Positions 1-12,529 of a stretch of DNA of 64,000 nucleotides are shown one piece after another. A program made the translations under genes and the position numbers. The notes beneath the pieces were generated by a model. That model worked only from the letters and a program-made list of their open reading frames with translations, did no database searches and was not told where the DNA came from. Position 1 is the stretch's first letter. Every line of letters begins with the position of its first letter. The DNA comes from Balanoglossus misakiensis (Eukaryota > Hemichordata): the NCBI GenBank assembly GCA_040954595.2, contig CM082584.2:3534001-3598000 (forward strand). Direction: 5' to 3'.

Positions 1-1989
1 GCTCATTCGCTATATATCCCCATGTAGAATAAGAAACAGTGTCTTGTATCAAATATAATTAACGGAAAAAAGGGCAGCGAGAGAGAGACTTTGTCCCTTT
101 AAGGATTGATACAGTGGGTGACAGAAAGAAGGGCATAGATTACCAGACAGACAGGTAGAGACGAACAGATAGTCATGCACGTAAGAGTGTAATAAAAACC
201 TCTCTGCACTGCTAAATGTGCGTTACACATTTGAATTCAGTATGGCAGTCACAAAATAACACCTTGGACCGGAACTATTTTGTATGTTGGCATAGGTGAA
301 AATAAAACAGCTTCACGTATGGCGTTACTTGCCCATTGGTGGACTGAAATAGGGGTTAGAGGTCAAGTAGCGTACCCCGTCTAGTCAGTGTGGAGAGTAT
401 TGTGCTTAGTATTCAGGACCGTGAACACGGTATAGTTTTCACGCGGACGGAAATTACTGTTTTCCATATCCTGTTGGATTATACCACATGTTGGATTGCG
501 CTGGCATGTCTTGCCGTTACTGAGTGTGAGCTAACATCCTTTATTTGATGACAGTGTGTGTGTTACCAGGATAACTTGGTGGAAAGGGGGATCAAATCGA
601 CCAGTTCGAGATATAAGGTAGGCCTGCACACGTATTAATTCAGATCACCTAAACTGATCAGAAATAACTTCCCTATCTTGCTTGTCCTTGTGCATTCAAA
701 ACCCTTTTTAATAACGTTAACTTTTCATACATTCTCTGCGAACACCTCCAAGGTCTTAAAGTGGTCCACACGTTTTGTCGGCAATAACAACGGTTCGACT
801 TGAACACAAAATGTGATAATCTATCGTACTTAGGCTTTCTTAACACGATTGCTCTTGTTGTTTGTCATCATAGGCATTGGATTATTATTTTATATATTCA
901 AAGTTTAAACAGAAAAGCATACATTTTGGACGCCATATCCAGAGTATTTATTTGAATGCACTAATCGGGACATTTAATACCACGCTGTTTTTTCGCGCCG
1001 TTTCAGTCACATGAAAGTTGTACAATGGGGACCAAGTTAAATAGTTAATAATTTAAACTATATTGTTATCTTCTGTTATTCATTAAACGATCGACTGATA
1101 ACTCTATGAGTATAACGTGCCAGCATGTCAAGGTTACTAAAATAAAACCAATGAAGTAGTAATTACAATCAGCAAAAACCCACATTGCGACAATAGAAGG
1201 TGCTTTGAGTCCCACTCTTGGTAATTTCATATTTGTCTATGGCTACATTCAAATCACAGTAATAGGCTGAATGATATAGTTAAGAGATCATGAAGCTTTA
1301 TAAAAAAAAATAAACACTAAGCTTTATACAAAAATATATACTAAGCTTTATAAAAAATAAATACAAATAATGTTGTACAAAAACCGTTAACACACTATTC
1401 ATTCGTGAAAGCTCAAAAATTTTGCATTTTTTTTTCAATTTATAGTATACTAAAAACTACATTAATTATGCAGTTAAGCACACAACTATTCATTGACTAA
1501 AATTATGTTCAGATAAAGTCTTACTACAAGAAGAAATATGACGTTCCTGATAAAACCATTTTAGTTTTTACTTGAACATTTCCAACCTGCCTGTATGAAC
1601 CAAGGGAATTTTTTGGAAATGATCACTTCACCGTTTTTAACATTCTACTGGATGACAACACATGATAAACATTTGAGAGTGAATTAGATGTATATGTATT
1701 GTATTAAAATCAAATAAAATTACAGTTTTTATTTTAATTAAGATACCTACTGGAAGCAAATGGTTCAATACTATGCACACAAACACGAATGGTTTGTTAA
1801 TAATTTCACTTGAACAACTACATTTGTATGCTTTGATTCAATTTGTTAATGCAATAAGAGACACTAAATACCACATAAGGTGAACCTCCTACTAAAACTC
1901 TGTTTAAGTTTACAATTTAAATTCTTTCCTACCTAATAGAACCAAAGGAAAATGGTCGGATAGATACACTTACATGAGTCCAGTATTTT
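1..1989. other. Non-coding stretch, no gene recognised
   Basis: AT-rich DNA with no open frame showing a recognisable domain and no convincing exon on either strand. It lies beyond the 3' end of the minus-strand gene 1. A minus-strand AATAAA (plus-strand tttatt at 1987-1992) could be a polyadenylation signal for that gene, which would place the start of this stretch outside the transcript. Confidence 0.5.
1291..1367. repeat. AT-rich imperfect tandem repeat, about 26 bp x 3
   Basis: The core aagctttata recurs at about 1293, 1319 and 1343, each time followed by A/T-rich spacer. Low-complexity repeat with no sign of function. Confidence 0.6.
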
Positions 1990-2359
1990 ATTTCAGTTTG
2001 ATGAATAAACACTTGGCAGTCTGATTCTACCTATCGAAAAAACACAAGCATGGTTCGAAGAATGTGAAACAGGAATTAATAGCTGGCAGTGACTTGAGTG
2101 AATAAAGCCTCTAAAACAAGTTCAAACTATGTCATATTTTACTCTTAATTTTGCCACACAAGTACAGGCAGTGTAATATATTTCAGTTTGAATAAACACT
2201 TGGCAGTCTGATTCTATCTATCGAAAAAACACAAGCATGGTTTGAAGAATGTGAAACAGGAATTAATAGTTGGCAGACTGAGTGACTTGGAGTGAAAAAA
2301 GCAAGTTCAAACTATGTCATATTTTACTCTTAATTTTGCCACACAAGTGCTGGCAGTGG
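1990..2359. repeat. Tandem duplication, 190-bp unit x 2
   Basis: The segment starting atttcagtttg at 1990 is repeated at 2180 with small deletions. Both units carry the same phrases, such as cttggcagtctgattcta and caagttcaaactatgtcat. It lies in the probable 3' UTR or flank of the minus-strand gene 1 and includes the candidate polyadenylation signal in unit 1. Confidence 0.85.
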
Positions 2360-2635
2360 TGAGCACATCTGTACCACAAGCTTCACAGTTGAGTAGAGTC
2401 AGAAGGCAATATCTCAGTCTTTATGGTTTTAAGACAAAGGGGTCCTCATTGTAGTCTGACAAGTCCCCCATATCTAAGCAAATTAACAATTCAATTGTTT
2501 TTCGTGTGAATAATATGAAATGTCATGGCAAGGGAGAATAGTAATGCTTAATAATACCCTTTTTCTAATTGGTCAAATATGTTTAGTCCCCAGCCACACA
2601 GGAGACAGCGGAAAAAGATGGACTAAGGCCCATCT

Positions 2636-2697
2636 CTAAACACACCTTACTCCTGGTATCATTACAACTTCCTGTTCTCCTTCTTCTTCATGTTTAT
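2636..2697 (-). CDS. Gene 1 exon 5: short acidic cytoplasmic tail and stop (tentative)
   Basis: The acceptor tttcacag precedes the reading DKHEEEGEQEVVMIPGVRCV and a TAG. The phase matches the G left by the TM exon. No tyrosine motif. An internal GTAAGG could instead serve as a donor to further exons. Confidence 0.45.
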
Positions 2698-5600
2698 CTG
2701 TGAAACACATCACAAAAGCAAATTCAAAATGCTGGAACACCATGCATGGATGTGTTGTGTAAATCAGTGTTGTTTTCTGTGTTCACTTTTGATTCTATTG
2801 TTATAGTATTTGTTCGAGTTTCCATTATGTCCCCTATGATGTTCCTTATTAGAGTCTAAGCAAGTATGCTTGGGGTTGGACTGTCAATAAAACCTTCCCT
2901 AATGAGTAGTATGTGTCAGGGGGCTGTAACGTTGTTTACCCACAATTCTTGTTGCACAGATTTTCCAGATTTCGCCTTAAGTCTTTGCTTTATGGCAATG
3001 TCCGTACCTTTACAGCATGGAGGTTGAGAAGATCAAGCTATCATTGCCATAGTTTCTAGTACCCCTTCTAATATTGCTCCTGTAATGTCTCTTTTGATGT
3101 TCAATCTTTTAATTTAAACATTTAACTCGTCTTGTCAAATATAAATACCAGAAAACCAACAGCGCATTATTCAAAATAAGGCAAGATATCTTGTTGTGTA
3201 TAATAATTCACAAATAACATCAGCTATGTTACTAAACAGGCATTTGTCTCTCACCTTGATTGCGTGGAGTTGCAAGAGACTTCCTTCGAAAAGATGGCCC
3301 TTTTCTCAGCTTCTTAATAATTATCACCACGATGGGGGCGATGATGGCGATGATGGCGATTAGTATGCCGATGATTAAACCAACGATCGTTGCAGGTGTG
3401 CTAACTGTGGTATCACCATGATCTGGGTAAAACCAAACCACTAATGTAAACTCGATAAATAATATCATTGAATTTGATGCATCATCTGCGTTCCTCAGTA
3501 AACCATGCCTATCACCGAACCAGTGAGAAAATAGCGCTTATTAATTTACAAAATGACTGATCACTAGTGCTTAAGTGTTTATTAATCTCCCACAAACAGA
3601 GCATGCAGGGATACAAATAGACTAAAGTTGTCACAATATGTTAATGTAATAAAACAGTGGACCATGTAATACAAATGATAATTATCTGAACTTGTTCAGC
3701 CAATTAATTTCTGATAAATTGACCTATCAAGACCAGATTGCTTATTATAGGCCTATAGGCCATTGTGAACCATGAGTGTGGAAAGTTTGACATACCTGGG
3801 CGCCTGTTCAGACAGACTGTCATGGTGTCAAACTTGGTTCCTACTAATGGAGATGACTGAACAGCTTGGCACGTCAGATTGGTGATGTCCTTGTCATCAC
3901 AGTTACTTATATTGAAGGTTGAAATACTGTAATTGCTCATGCTGTCTGCGGTTCCATTACTATAGGTAGCCACTACTTCCCCTTCATCCTCAGTCACTGT
4001 CGTGTTCAAAATCCAATGAAACGTAGCTGCCGGTTTGCCCCTTTCGGCTACACATGTAAATGTGTAGTTCTGATCTTCCGATATCCTCACACTGACGACA
4101 TTAACTAGCATAAGAAGATTAAGTGGTCATGTTCTAACTCATCTGTTCCCCAACATTCTTGCGGTGATGAAGGTGATCACCACAACAATTATTTGGAAAT
4201 GTTGACACTATTTTTTTCTTACTGTAGGCACATAGAAAACAAAAATAGTATTTTTCCTGCACTTTTCGGCTTGAAGTTTGCATATTTTCACTGTTGTTAT
4301 TTAATTAAATATCTTTACATGATTATGCAAGCGTTCTAATATTTACAATTTCAGAATTAAATCAGATTTATCTTTCAAATAATTTGTTTTATTTTCGAAA
4401 TGTTGCATGTCCAAGGAGGATACAATTTACAAAAATAATATTTGAATTAACCCAGTTCACGAAATATAATCCTATACCATTTGTACATTATTTTCTTTCT
4501 CTCTACTTTTGATTTGCTAACTATTCCTCTGATGTGTTATTGACAGTTTCTTTGCAATTCTAAAAGAGTCAATTGCACTCAGGCTGTTAAATCACTTACC
4601 CATAATCTCTAGATAAGTTTCCTTGTTTTGAGGAGTCACGTCTATTTGAGTGCACTGCCAAGTACCTTCGTGTTTGTCTACATCAATACTGTGAATCTGC
4701 AAGTTATAATATCCGTCTTTCTCGTATAGCTGACAACAGTCATTGAATACTGAACTCCCTTCGGCAATATTATAAAATGCACCATCTATGGTAATGTAGT
4801 TCCATTGTGGAGGCGCTAACCCTGCACTGTTGAGCTTGCACTCCAACATGACGTTATCACCTTGTACGACTTGTCTATGACCAGATTGCACATACACATT
4901 TATCTGTCCTGCAAAATTAAACAAAAAACATGCCAGATGAATACGGCGCAGAAATTCTTATATGCCGAATAGAAGGTAACAATACGCATATATCATATTT
5001 GCCTTGTTTAAGCAAGCACTGACTAAATGAATGAATGAATGAATGAATGGGTTCCATTTTCACAAATTTCGTGTTCTTCAAGATATTCTTTACAATCAAT
5101 CACGTGATCTGGCAATGTGTCCCATGGCGCAGTCATTTCCAGATGACGGGCAAGCAATATTTCGGTATCCAGTAAAAGTTTTTCCGAGTATGTTTTTACT
5201 TTAGAACCGCTAAACACATAACATGCATCGGGTATGTTGCCTCATCAGCCTCATTGCATTTCGTCTGCACAGTCTTTGTCTGCACCACGTAAGTCCACGT
5301 TGCTGAAGTTGCCCGTCATCTGGAAATTTGAATGCGAACGTAACTGCCACCTGAACGCGTCTGACGTCATTTGATAGCGAAGAATTAGAGAGGTTCGGCT
5401 ACACGTTATACGTGAACGTGAACGCGCAACGTCACGAATTTCTGTTATGACGTCATCAAGTTTTGTGTAAAGTTTGACGTTCACGTAAAAGACTTCGCGT
5501 TTTTTACGTGGAGATAGGTGTTTTCACGTTAGTTGCAAACGTGAAAAGTTATTCTCATTTTGGGCAACAACAAATCATATTATCTACGAAATATGTGTAT

Positions 5601-7586
5601 GCCTTGTTGTTAGCTTGATATCTCATTGTGACAAACGAAAACGCATTTATTTCTTATTAGTCATTTTATGTGACATTTTGTCATCAATTTGTATTGTCGC
5701 CCGACGGTTTAATCCGTAGTGCAGGCAACTCGGTAGGCAACTCGACGCGCAACCCGAGTTGCTCGGTGAGTTGCCTCGTGTGTATGATGTAGTCGCGTCG
5801 CTGGAACGCGTCTGGCGACGTCGCCTCGAGATCCGTCATGTCGGATTTTCGGGCGACGAGTTGCCTGACGCGCAAGCGGTTGCCCCGCGTTACCACTTTG
5901 CCTCGAATAAATTTTTGACATCTGCACATGCGAAAATGGTTTTTATTTGTTATTTTCTGAACCAGGAACTACATACTGTAGACCTGTAGACTTCCGAAAA
6001 TATTGGTAAATAAGTATTTGCTATGAAATCGGATATTTGTATGTATTTATAGTTTAATATTTGCATATAAACTCAAGTTTTGTTAAAGAAACTTTCAACT
6101 AGTTTATCTTGCCAATGATAATATGAAAATAAACTACTATTCAGTTCCGTGAAAATGGTTGTGATGATTGACTCGACATTGATTGCGTTTCCGATTTTTG
6201 GGGTACCGTAACCAGATATCGTGACCGAATTTCAGAATAAGAAAACGCCAGCTTATGATTATCGCCCACAGTTCAAGAGTTCTTACACAGTCAGTGTACA
6301 TCATATCTTTTGGGCAAAACACGTGTCTATTTCGCCCGGTCATATCAACTTATAAATACAAATATAGTTCTATTTGTATTATTTTACATACAAACAAATC
6401 TATCAATCAATATATTTCTTCTTTACAAAATATAGGCCTACTTCGTTCTTCTACAATGAAATGTCCCACTTGCCTTGTTATTACTTTCACTGCATTTCGA
6501 AACATGGATTTTGTTTATTATAACGTTTTTACAGATTGGCACGACTTTTGGCTCAGCATTTTTCACACATTTGTATGATGTGCAGTTTGATAAATCAGTA
6601 ATCTTACTAGTAATGTTAAATTGTGCAACTTTCTTCAATTTCCCCATAATCTACTCCCCTGTTTTACAAGGATTTAAACTCTCCGGTTGATGTCTTGTAA
6701 AAATTATACCTGGTTTCATGTACATTTTAAATAAACTAAGTCAATGTTTTTGTAATTAAACTTAAGTTACTCTTTTGTAATTAAAAAATATTTAGTAACG
6801 TTTAAATGCTGTCCAATTTGGTATCACGATTAAAAATTCCGTATTCATCAATTAAACTAAACACCCAAACTAGTATTTTTTCTTTACTGATATAGGCTTG
6901 CATATCACCTGCTAACTGAGAATAAAACGTGTATTTATTGATGAGGATACTATTGAAGTGCAAAACTAGTTAGTTTATTATGTCAATAGCAATACATAGT
7001 GGAGAAAGTATACGTATTGTTTGCAATTGAAATTCGCAAACTGTTTTTTTCCAGGAAAATATACTTGGTCAGATGACCAGGTTGATCAGCTAATTGACAA
7101 GTATAATATATGCATGCTGTTACCAGAATAATCACCAAATATTTATGCATTGATCGGATAAAGATCGAATTGTTGATCGGCTTCTGAGGCGGCTGCACAT
7201 GCGCAGCCCCTGTTTACGCACAACTCGTTGCCAGTCGAGTCGCCCCGTGTAACTGTTCGATGTAGCGACGCGACTCGGGTTGCGCGTCGAGTTGCCTACC
7301 GAGTTGCCTGCCGAGTTGCCTCGTGTAACTCGGCCTTAACGATGTACACGCTCAAATTCGAATACAGAGTGCGCGTGCCACACAAACAGACGTTGGCGTG
7401 AAGCCAAACTCTTTTCCACGTGAACGTCGAACGCGAACGTGGGTTCTACGCGTCCACGTTCACGTAAAACGTGTAGCCGAACCTGTCTATTATTTGAATT
7501 AACTCGTCCATAAGAATATAAAACTCACCTTGATAAGTAAACATATTAAACAATATAAACAGGACCATGGAAACCTTTAGTCGCAT
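2636..7586 (-). CDS. Gene 1: two-Ig-domain membrane protein (five-exon model)
   Basis: Model join, 5' to 3' on the minus strand: 7586-7529, 4908-4600, 4104-3796, 3422-3255, 2697-2636. All internal junctions are phase 1 and the sum is 906 nt (301 residues plus stop). The parts are a signal peptide with core MVLFILFN, a V-like Ig domain (C in MLECKL, W in PQWNY, C in GTWQC), a second Ig domain (FTCVAE, FHWIL, LTCQAV), a TM helix made almost wholly of I/A/G/V, a basic KKLRKG stop-transfer, and an acidic tail without tyrosine. The role is probably a cell-surface recognition or adhesion protein; the ligand is unknown. Intron 1 is enlarged by a DNA transposon. The last exon is the weakest part: a donor-like GTAAGG near its end means more tail exons could exist. 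Confidence 0.72.
3255..3422 (-). CDS. Gene 1 exon 4: transmembrane segment
   Basis: 168 nt, phase 1-1, between acceptor ttttacccag and donor G|GTGAGA. It encodes a short stalk (DHGDTTVSTPAT), then about 26 uncharged residues rich in I, A, G and V, then KKLRKGPSFRRK, a basic stop-transfer that fixes the topology with the Ig domains outside. Confidence 0.85.
3796..4104 (-). CDS. Gene 1 exon 3: Ig domain 2
   Basis: 309 nt, phase 1-1, acceptor ctag and donor G|GTATGT. Ig hallmarks are YTFTCVAERG (B strand), TFHWIL (C strand) and NLTCQAV (F strand). There are several N-glycosylation sequons: NTT, NGT, NYS, NIS and NLT. Confidence 0.85.
4600..4908 (-). CDS. Gene 1 exon 2: V-like Ig domain 1
   Basis: 309 nt, phase 1-1, acceptor aattttgcag and donor G|GTAAGT. 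It begins GQINVYVQSG and carries C (MLECKL), W (PQWNYI) and C (GTWQCTQ). The extra CC pair in FNDCCQL could form a further disulfide. A near-identical exon lies at 11605-11913. Confidence 0.9.
5022..5049. repeat. Tetranucleotide microsatellite (ATGA)n
   Basis: Six near-perfect ATGA units in intron 1 of gene 1. The duplicate locus at about 12030-12054 has an interrupted version, so the repeat varies between the copies. Confidence 0.8.
5134..5325. repeat. Short inverted-repeat element (possible MITE)
   Basis: A 19-bp exact inverted pair, atttccagatgacgggcaa at about 5135 and its complement at about 5306, encloses about 150 bp. The segment is absent from the duplicate intron at 11914-12471, so it arrived in this copy together with or next to the larger element at 5391-7484. 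Confidence 0.6.
5391..7484. mobile_element. Non-autonomous DNA transposon in intron 1 of gene 1, with nested inverted repeats
   Basis: Outer TIRs of about 37 bp start aggttcggctacacgtt at 5391 and end with the complement at 7484. A second inverted pair inside (core ggcaactcgacgcgcaaccc, about 5723-5759 and 7276-7312) suggests one element nested in another or a composite end. No transposase frame is recognisable. The duplicate intron lacks the whole block, so it inserted after the duplication or was lost from copy 2. I could not define a target-site duplication. Confidence 0.8.
7529..7586 (-). CDS. Gene 1 exon 1: signal peptide
   Basis: 58 nt from ATG to donor CAAG|GTGAGT, leaving phase 1. 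It reads MRLKVSMVLFILFNMFTYQ, with one or two basic residues, a hydrophobic core, and cleavage probably near the exon end. The match with the copy at 12472-12529 supports it as a real coding exon. Confidence 0.85.
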
Positions 7587-8560
7587 GTTAAAACCACTTC
7601 ACCAATGCCGAAACTATCAATTTACCAGTTATTGTCCATTTACCATTTTGCCAGTGGTTATGCTGAAAGTGCTGAGGTAAACACCATGTTGAATTATTGA
7701 AGGACAAGTTTGTCGACAATGTACTTGGATTCCTACTGGGGCACTAATTGTGCATTTTCCTAGCTTAATTGTATCTGCACTGAGGCAGAATTTATTCAGA
7801 ACTTATAAAGAAAGTTGGACGAAGGTATTCGTAGCTAAACGTTTCAACTTAACATCCAAACACTTATAAACTTCTGCCTGGGTGTCAAACTAGACAATTG
7901 AGTAATTTTGTATACACATAAAACAATTTCTTCGGCACATTACAACATACATTAATGTATTGGTTCAAACCCAGTTACACCATTTGGTGATTAGTAAACA
8001 AATAGTGCATTTGGTGAAAAGGAAATACGAAAATTATGAGTAAGGTGACTTACTGAAAATCAAATTTGGCGCCTAGAAGCCCGGAGTGTGCGATGATTCG
8101 TTAGTTTGCATTGCATTGTGGGAAATCCTGAATTTGAATTTTTTATTGAAAGCAGTGCGAAGTGCATATTTGCTCGGACAGGGCGAGTGTGGGCTTGTCA
8201 ATTCAAATGCGGTGCTAGTTAGTCAGTTGATTAATTATTATTATTGACAGCAGTGTTTTTAGCATCAGAGTGTGGGTTTGTTCGTTACTCTACGAACCTG
8301 CATAGCGACCTCTGTTGAGTACACTCAAAAATTAGCAAACAATACTACCATTGTATTCAGTTAAATTGAATTTTGAAATGCATCGATAGTGCTATGCCAA
8401 ACTTCAAGTTTAACTACCCCTGAGTCAATATGTGACATTTCGACATATTAAAAAGACGATATGTCTGAAACTCAAAAACTCCAAACAAGTCAAACAGCTT
8501 CACGTATGCACATTGTGTTACAATTATGTGTTCTAATATGTGTTCAATCACACATTTTGA

Positions 8561-9092
8561 ATGCATAATAAAATTGCAGAAATAGAGTATGAAATTGAGA
8601 AACTGAAAAGACAAACACTACGATTAGAGAATATAAAAAACAATCCCCCAAAAATGCAGTTTTGGACAAGATTTCCTAACTACGGTACATTCTATGCTTT
8701 ATTCAGCTATCTGGAACCAATAGCTAAGAATATAAAAATACTGGAGTGGTTCCAGGACCCATTTGTATGAACATTTCAGTACCAGATGCTCAAGTAAGCC
8801 TGGGTCTGACCGGAAACTGACACTTGAGGAAGATTTTTTTTTTACTTTGGTACGTTTAAGTGTTGGGCTTTTGCTTCAGGACTTAGCAGAGCGATTTGAT
8901 GTATCTGTCAGTACTGTGTCTATCATATTTAATACCTGGGTAAACTTAATGTGCATGCAACTTGAGTTTCTCTGCAAACTTCAACCAAGTATTGTCACTC
9001 AAGAAAATCAGTCCCCTGTTGTAAATGATTTCTCAAATATACAAAATATAGAAAACATTTTCCAATTTCCGAAAAACCTCTTTTTTACATAA
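8561..9092 (+). pseudogene. Transposase fragment, Harbinger/ISL2EU-like (HTH plus start of DDE_Tnp_4 region)
   Basis: Two overlapping frames join through a frameshift near 8765. The first holds a charged coiled stretch and FPNYGTFYALFSYLEP. The second holds RKLTLEEDFFFTLVRLSVGL followed by LLQDLAERFDVSVSTVSIIF, the classic pattern of this transposase family (linker, then helix-turn-helix). It stops before the catalytic residues, so it is a dead fragment. The family name comes from recall of the motif pattern. Confidence 0.75.
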
Positions 9093-9561
9093 TTACTGCT
9101 GAAAAAAGTTAGAAATTTATGAAAATATTCCCTATTCTTTGCCAATTTCTAATGAAAAAAATTACATAAAGGTATCCTTAGTCTCTTTCCTGCAGCTGTA
9201 CAGCAGGAAAAATGCATTTTGTCATATTTTGGCTTTAAACTCAAATTAAAATTTATCTGTGAGTCTCCTTCAAAGCCACGTACATGACAGTCCTTTTTTA
9301 ATTTTTTTCTAATGAAATTTTGTCTCCATGTTTATCATGAGTAATATTTCTATTGAAAATTTGCAAGTGTGTGAATTGTTTGTAAAATTTCGCCAGAAAA
9401 AACAATAGCATCAAAAAGTAAATCTGAAACCCAATATTTATTACAAGAATTGTTAGATTAATATCCGTATCACACAAATCCGTTGGATTTCGTATGAATT
9501 TTAGGAAATAAGCACTGCTCATTGACAAATCCATATTTTGCAGCTGAAATACTTGGAAAAG

Positions 9562-9769
9562 AGTCAGTGGCATGTGAGAGCTTGGAAATTTCCAAGCACT
9601 GACAAGGGTCAGTGGTCGGAAATTTCCAGACACTCAGGGAATGTGAGAGCCTGGAAATTTCCAAGCACTGACAAGGGTCAGTGGTCGGAAATTTCCAGAC
9701 AATCAGGGAATGTGAGAGCTTAGAAATTTCCAAGCACTGACAAGGGTCAGTGGTCGGAAATTTCCAGAC
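9562..9769. repeat. Minisatellite, 69-bp unit, about three copies
   Basis: Units start with gtgagagc at 9574, 9643 and 9712. Each contains the palindrome ggaaatttcc twice and a cactga/tcagtg inverted pair. As 69 is divisible by three, both strands stay open and give repetitive peptides, which I regard as artefacts. Confidence 0.9.
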
Positions 9770-9799
9770 TGTCTCAGGATCACAGCTTTTCTGTAAAGA

Positions 9800-11582
9800 G
9801 TAAGAATTCGCTTACTTCGTGCTATTAAATGAAATAAAGTTTTCCGTAATATCTCTTGCAAAGTCAGATCTTTACACATTGAGATATTCGAATGGAAGTA
9901 CATTCCAAGTGACTTGTTGGGAGCATTGGGCCACCTAATCCCAGAAAATTGCTATAAGACCTGTTTTTCCATTTAAAAGGCCAACTGTTTGTATATTTAG
10001 TTGGGTTTGTATAAGTAACACACATTTATGACAATATTTATGGCATGATGGACACTATTCTCGACAATTAAAATAATGTTGTGTCCTCCGGTGTAATTTT
10101 TTATGAGTTTGGAATCATAGACACCATTTATCTTTTGGTCAACTCTGTTAACAGTCGCCAAAATTGCTGGAGTGGAACTGATACATGATCTAAAGTATCA
10201 AGACATATGGTCGATTATTAACGTTTCAGCAATTCGACTAAGTTTCTTTAATTTCCTATGGCATTTTGACAAACATCAACGCCCCGAAAAAACGTTGTCA
10301 ACGCTGCGGTCGCGATTGTGGTCGAAACAAATCCGACATTTTCGCATGGTTCGTTACCCGGGGTCCATTTAGATTGCATTGCGTTTGAGGCCCTATGTGT
10401 ATGTCTGTTGACCAATAAACGCGACGACCATGGACTCAGTTTGGATCAACGTCTATTTCGGGCAGTGGACTCTCCTATCAAGTTGATAAGGAAATTTTAC
10501 CAGTCACGAGTAAGCCAAGCCCACATCCGTGTGCAATTCGAATATATCGGTGATCTGTTTATATGATTATCATTAGCTAAGGTGGTAAACTGTTGTGATT
10601 CATATGTGTAATTTACGTACTGCAAGTTAAATATCGCAATTAGCCTAATGTTTGACCAAAGACAGTATGGTTTGACTTCTAGAGGAGCACCTATTAATCC
10701 GAGAACAAAGGGATTAAAAGTTGCGCCTTTAAATTGTGTTTTGATAACTTACTTACCCCTATAAGTAGTTAGTAACCATAATATCTTTGCAAATCATTCT
10801 TTCCACAGTTCAGTTCCTTGTATCAAATATAGTAATCTAAATTTATTTTGGTGTTTACAGTTGTTATTTGGTGGGTGAAATTATCTGTATTGGTGGCCAT
10901 TTTGAAAAATTGGTTGCCATGGAAACTCATCAACAGATATTTAGTGGCTCGCTATCTGAATTTGTTTAGTACACATTAACACACATCTGAGCCAAGTTTG
11001 GTGCTTTTATCACAAAATGCACAATCGCTATGAAAATTAGGGTTTGGCCGCTCCACTACAGGGCTTTAGACGGCCATATTGAATTGCTCTTATCTCAAAA
11101 TGAACTTCACACTTGAAGTATTGTTTTGAACAAGGTTTAAGTCCTTTATTAAAATAAAGAAAAGGTAATTATTTTCCAATGGTTGTGAGTTTTCAGTACA
11201 TGTACTGTTACACCTAGCTTTATTATTATTTGTTAGCCAAAAATCAACGAATTATTCATACAATATGCAAAGTTTTGCATAATTATTGTTTTATTGTTGC
11301 TATTTTGTGTTTATACACCAAAAAAGTTATTGATGTAAACATGTAGTTTATTTTCATTGTTTAAGGAGGTACGTGAACATTTCTTTGATGCTATTCATGT
11401 GAGAATTGCGATCCTTGGTGGCCATATTTGATTTGCCAAAACGAGGCTCTTATCTCAAAAACATCTTTTGGGAACAGGCATTTTCGAAATCAGCGTAGTC
11501 AAATTGACCAAAAAAACACATTTGGTTTGCTTGTACCAAAAAATGCCAGAGGGGGTCACAATTTCTCAAATCTCCACCTGAC
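9800..11582. other. Non-coding stretch, no gene recognised
   Basis: No exon or domain seen on either strand. The phrase gctcttatctcaaaa occurs at about 11087 and 11447, after similar ggccatatt contexts, so part of this stretch is probably old repeat DNA. It separates the transposase fragment from the second copy of the gene 1 V-like exon. Confidence 0.5.
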
Positions 11583-11604
11583 TATCAGGCTGTTAATCAC
11601 TTAC

Positions 11605-11913
11605 CCACAATCTCTAGATAAGTATCATTGTTTTGTGGACTCACGTCTATTTGAGTGCACTGCCAAGTACCTTCGTGTTTGTCTACATCAATACTATGAA
11701 TCTGCAAGTTATAATATCCGTCTTTCTCGTCTAGCTGACAACAGTCATTGAATACTGAACTCCCTTCGGCAATATTATAAAATGCACCATCTATGGTAAT
11801 GTAGTTCCATTGTGGAGGCGCTGACCCTGCACTGTTGAGCTTGCACTCCAACATGACGCTATCACCTTGTACGACTTGTCTATGACCAGATTGCACATAC
11901 ACATTTTCTTGTC
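11605..11913 (-). CDS. Gene 1 duplicate exon 2: V-like Ig domain
   Basis: 309 nt, phase 1-1, acceptor ttgcag and donor G|GTAAGT. It differs from the first copy at a few residues (for example GSAPP for GLAPP, QLDEK for QLYEK, VSPQNND for VTPQNKE) and keeps every cysteine and the core W. Confidence 0.85.
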
Positions 11914-12529
11914 CTGCAAAATTAAACAACAAACATGACAGATGAATATGGTGCAGAAATTCTTATATGCCGAATAGAAGGTAACAATACGCATATATCA
12001 TATTTGCCTTGTTCAAGCAACCACCGACTAAATGAATGAAGAAATGAATGAATGATTGTGCTCCATTTCCGTCAAATTTCATGTTCTTCAAGACATTATT
12101 GGAATTAACTCGTTGTTGCGGTATTTTAGATGAACAAGGTTCCTTAAATGATGTCTGACACGGACGACCAACGTAAAGTGCAAAAGGCACGTTTATTGCT
12201 GTAATAGGCGGTGTAAACTACTGAACCATTAGAACCCAACTGATGAGAAAATTTCCAAAGTTGCAAAGGAACATGAGGCGGACGTAATAACAAGCACAAA
12301 TTGCTACATTGAAAGGGAGAACTCCAAGTGTGATTGGGCGTAGTAATGAAAGTGTCTGATTGGCCCAAAGTGATCTCTATCAGGATCCGCATAGTGATGC
12401 AAGGTTTTGGGCATACTATAAAGTGTTCTTATTTGTTCTCCGACACTCGTCCATAAGGATATAAAACTCACCTTGATAAGTAAACACATTTAACAATATA
12501 AACAGGACCATGGAAACCTTTAGTTGCAT
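11605..12529 (-). CDS. Gene 1 duplicate: signal exon plus V-like Ig exon (partial gene or alternative first exons)
   Basis: Join 12529-12472 and 11913-11605, phase 1, both open with intact splice sites. No TM or second Ig exon follows before the first copy's promoter region at about 8.4 kb. Either this is a truncated duplicate, or its transcript runs on through 4 kb of spacer and splices to the shared exons of gene 1; phase 1-1 exons allow that in frame. Absence of stop codons and conservation of splice sites argue against simple decay. Confidence 0.6.
12114..12444. mobile_element. 331-bp insertion in the duplicated intron, flanked by ACTCGT
   Basis: The single actcgt of copy 1 (about 7492) appears on both sides here (12108-12113 and 12445-12450), the mark of an insertion with a 6-bp target duplication. 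The ends tgttgcgg and ttctccgac show no clear TIR, so the class is unknown. Confidence 0.65.
12472..12529 (-). CDS. Gene 1 duplicate exon 1: signal peptide
   Basis: 58 nt, ATG to CAAG|GTGAGT. It reads MQLKVSMVLFILLNVFTYQ, four substitutions from the first copy (R2Q, F13L, M15V and none in the core MVLFIL block apart from these), and still a good signal peptide. Confidence 0.8.

Larger units (their letters stand above)
4574..8430. repeat. Segmental duplication, copy 1 (promoter, signal exon and V-like exon of gene 1)
   Basis: Matches 11583-13372 in the same orientation through the V-like Ig exon, intron 1, the signal exon and about 840 bp upstream. One edge falls just beyond the Ig exon donor. 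The 2.0 kb size difference is explained by insertions, mainly the transposon at 5391-7484 and its neighbour. Confidence 0.9.

Noticed and set aside
8494-8510. Phrase aacagcttcacgtatg also found at about 305
   Set aside because: The match is only about 16 bases with unrelated flanks; too short to call a repeat family.
9538-9733. Open frames on both strands with repeated KFPSTDKGQWSEI-type peptides
   Set aside because: They follow from a 69-bp (3n) minisatellite; no start context, homology or splice sites.
10318-10566. 82-codon frame in the spacer
   Set aside because: No domain, no splice context, in a region that looks like old repeat DNA.
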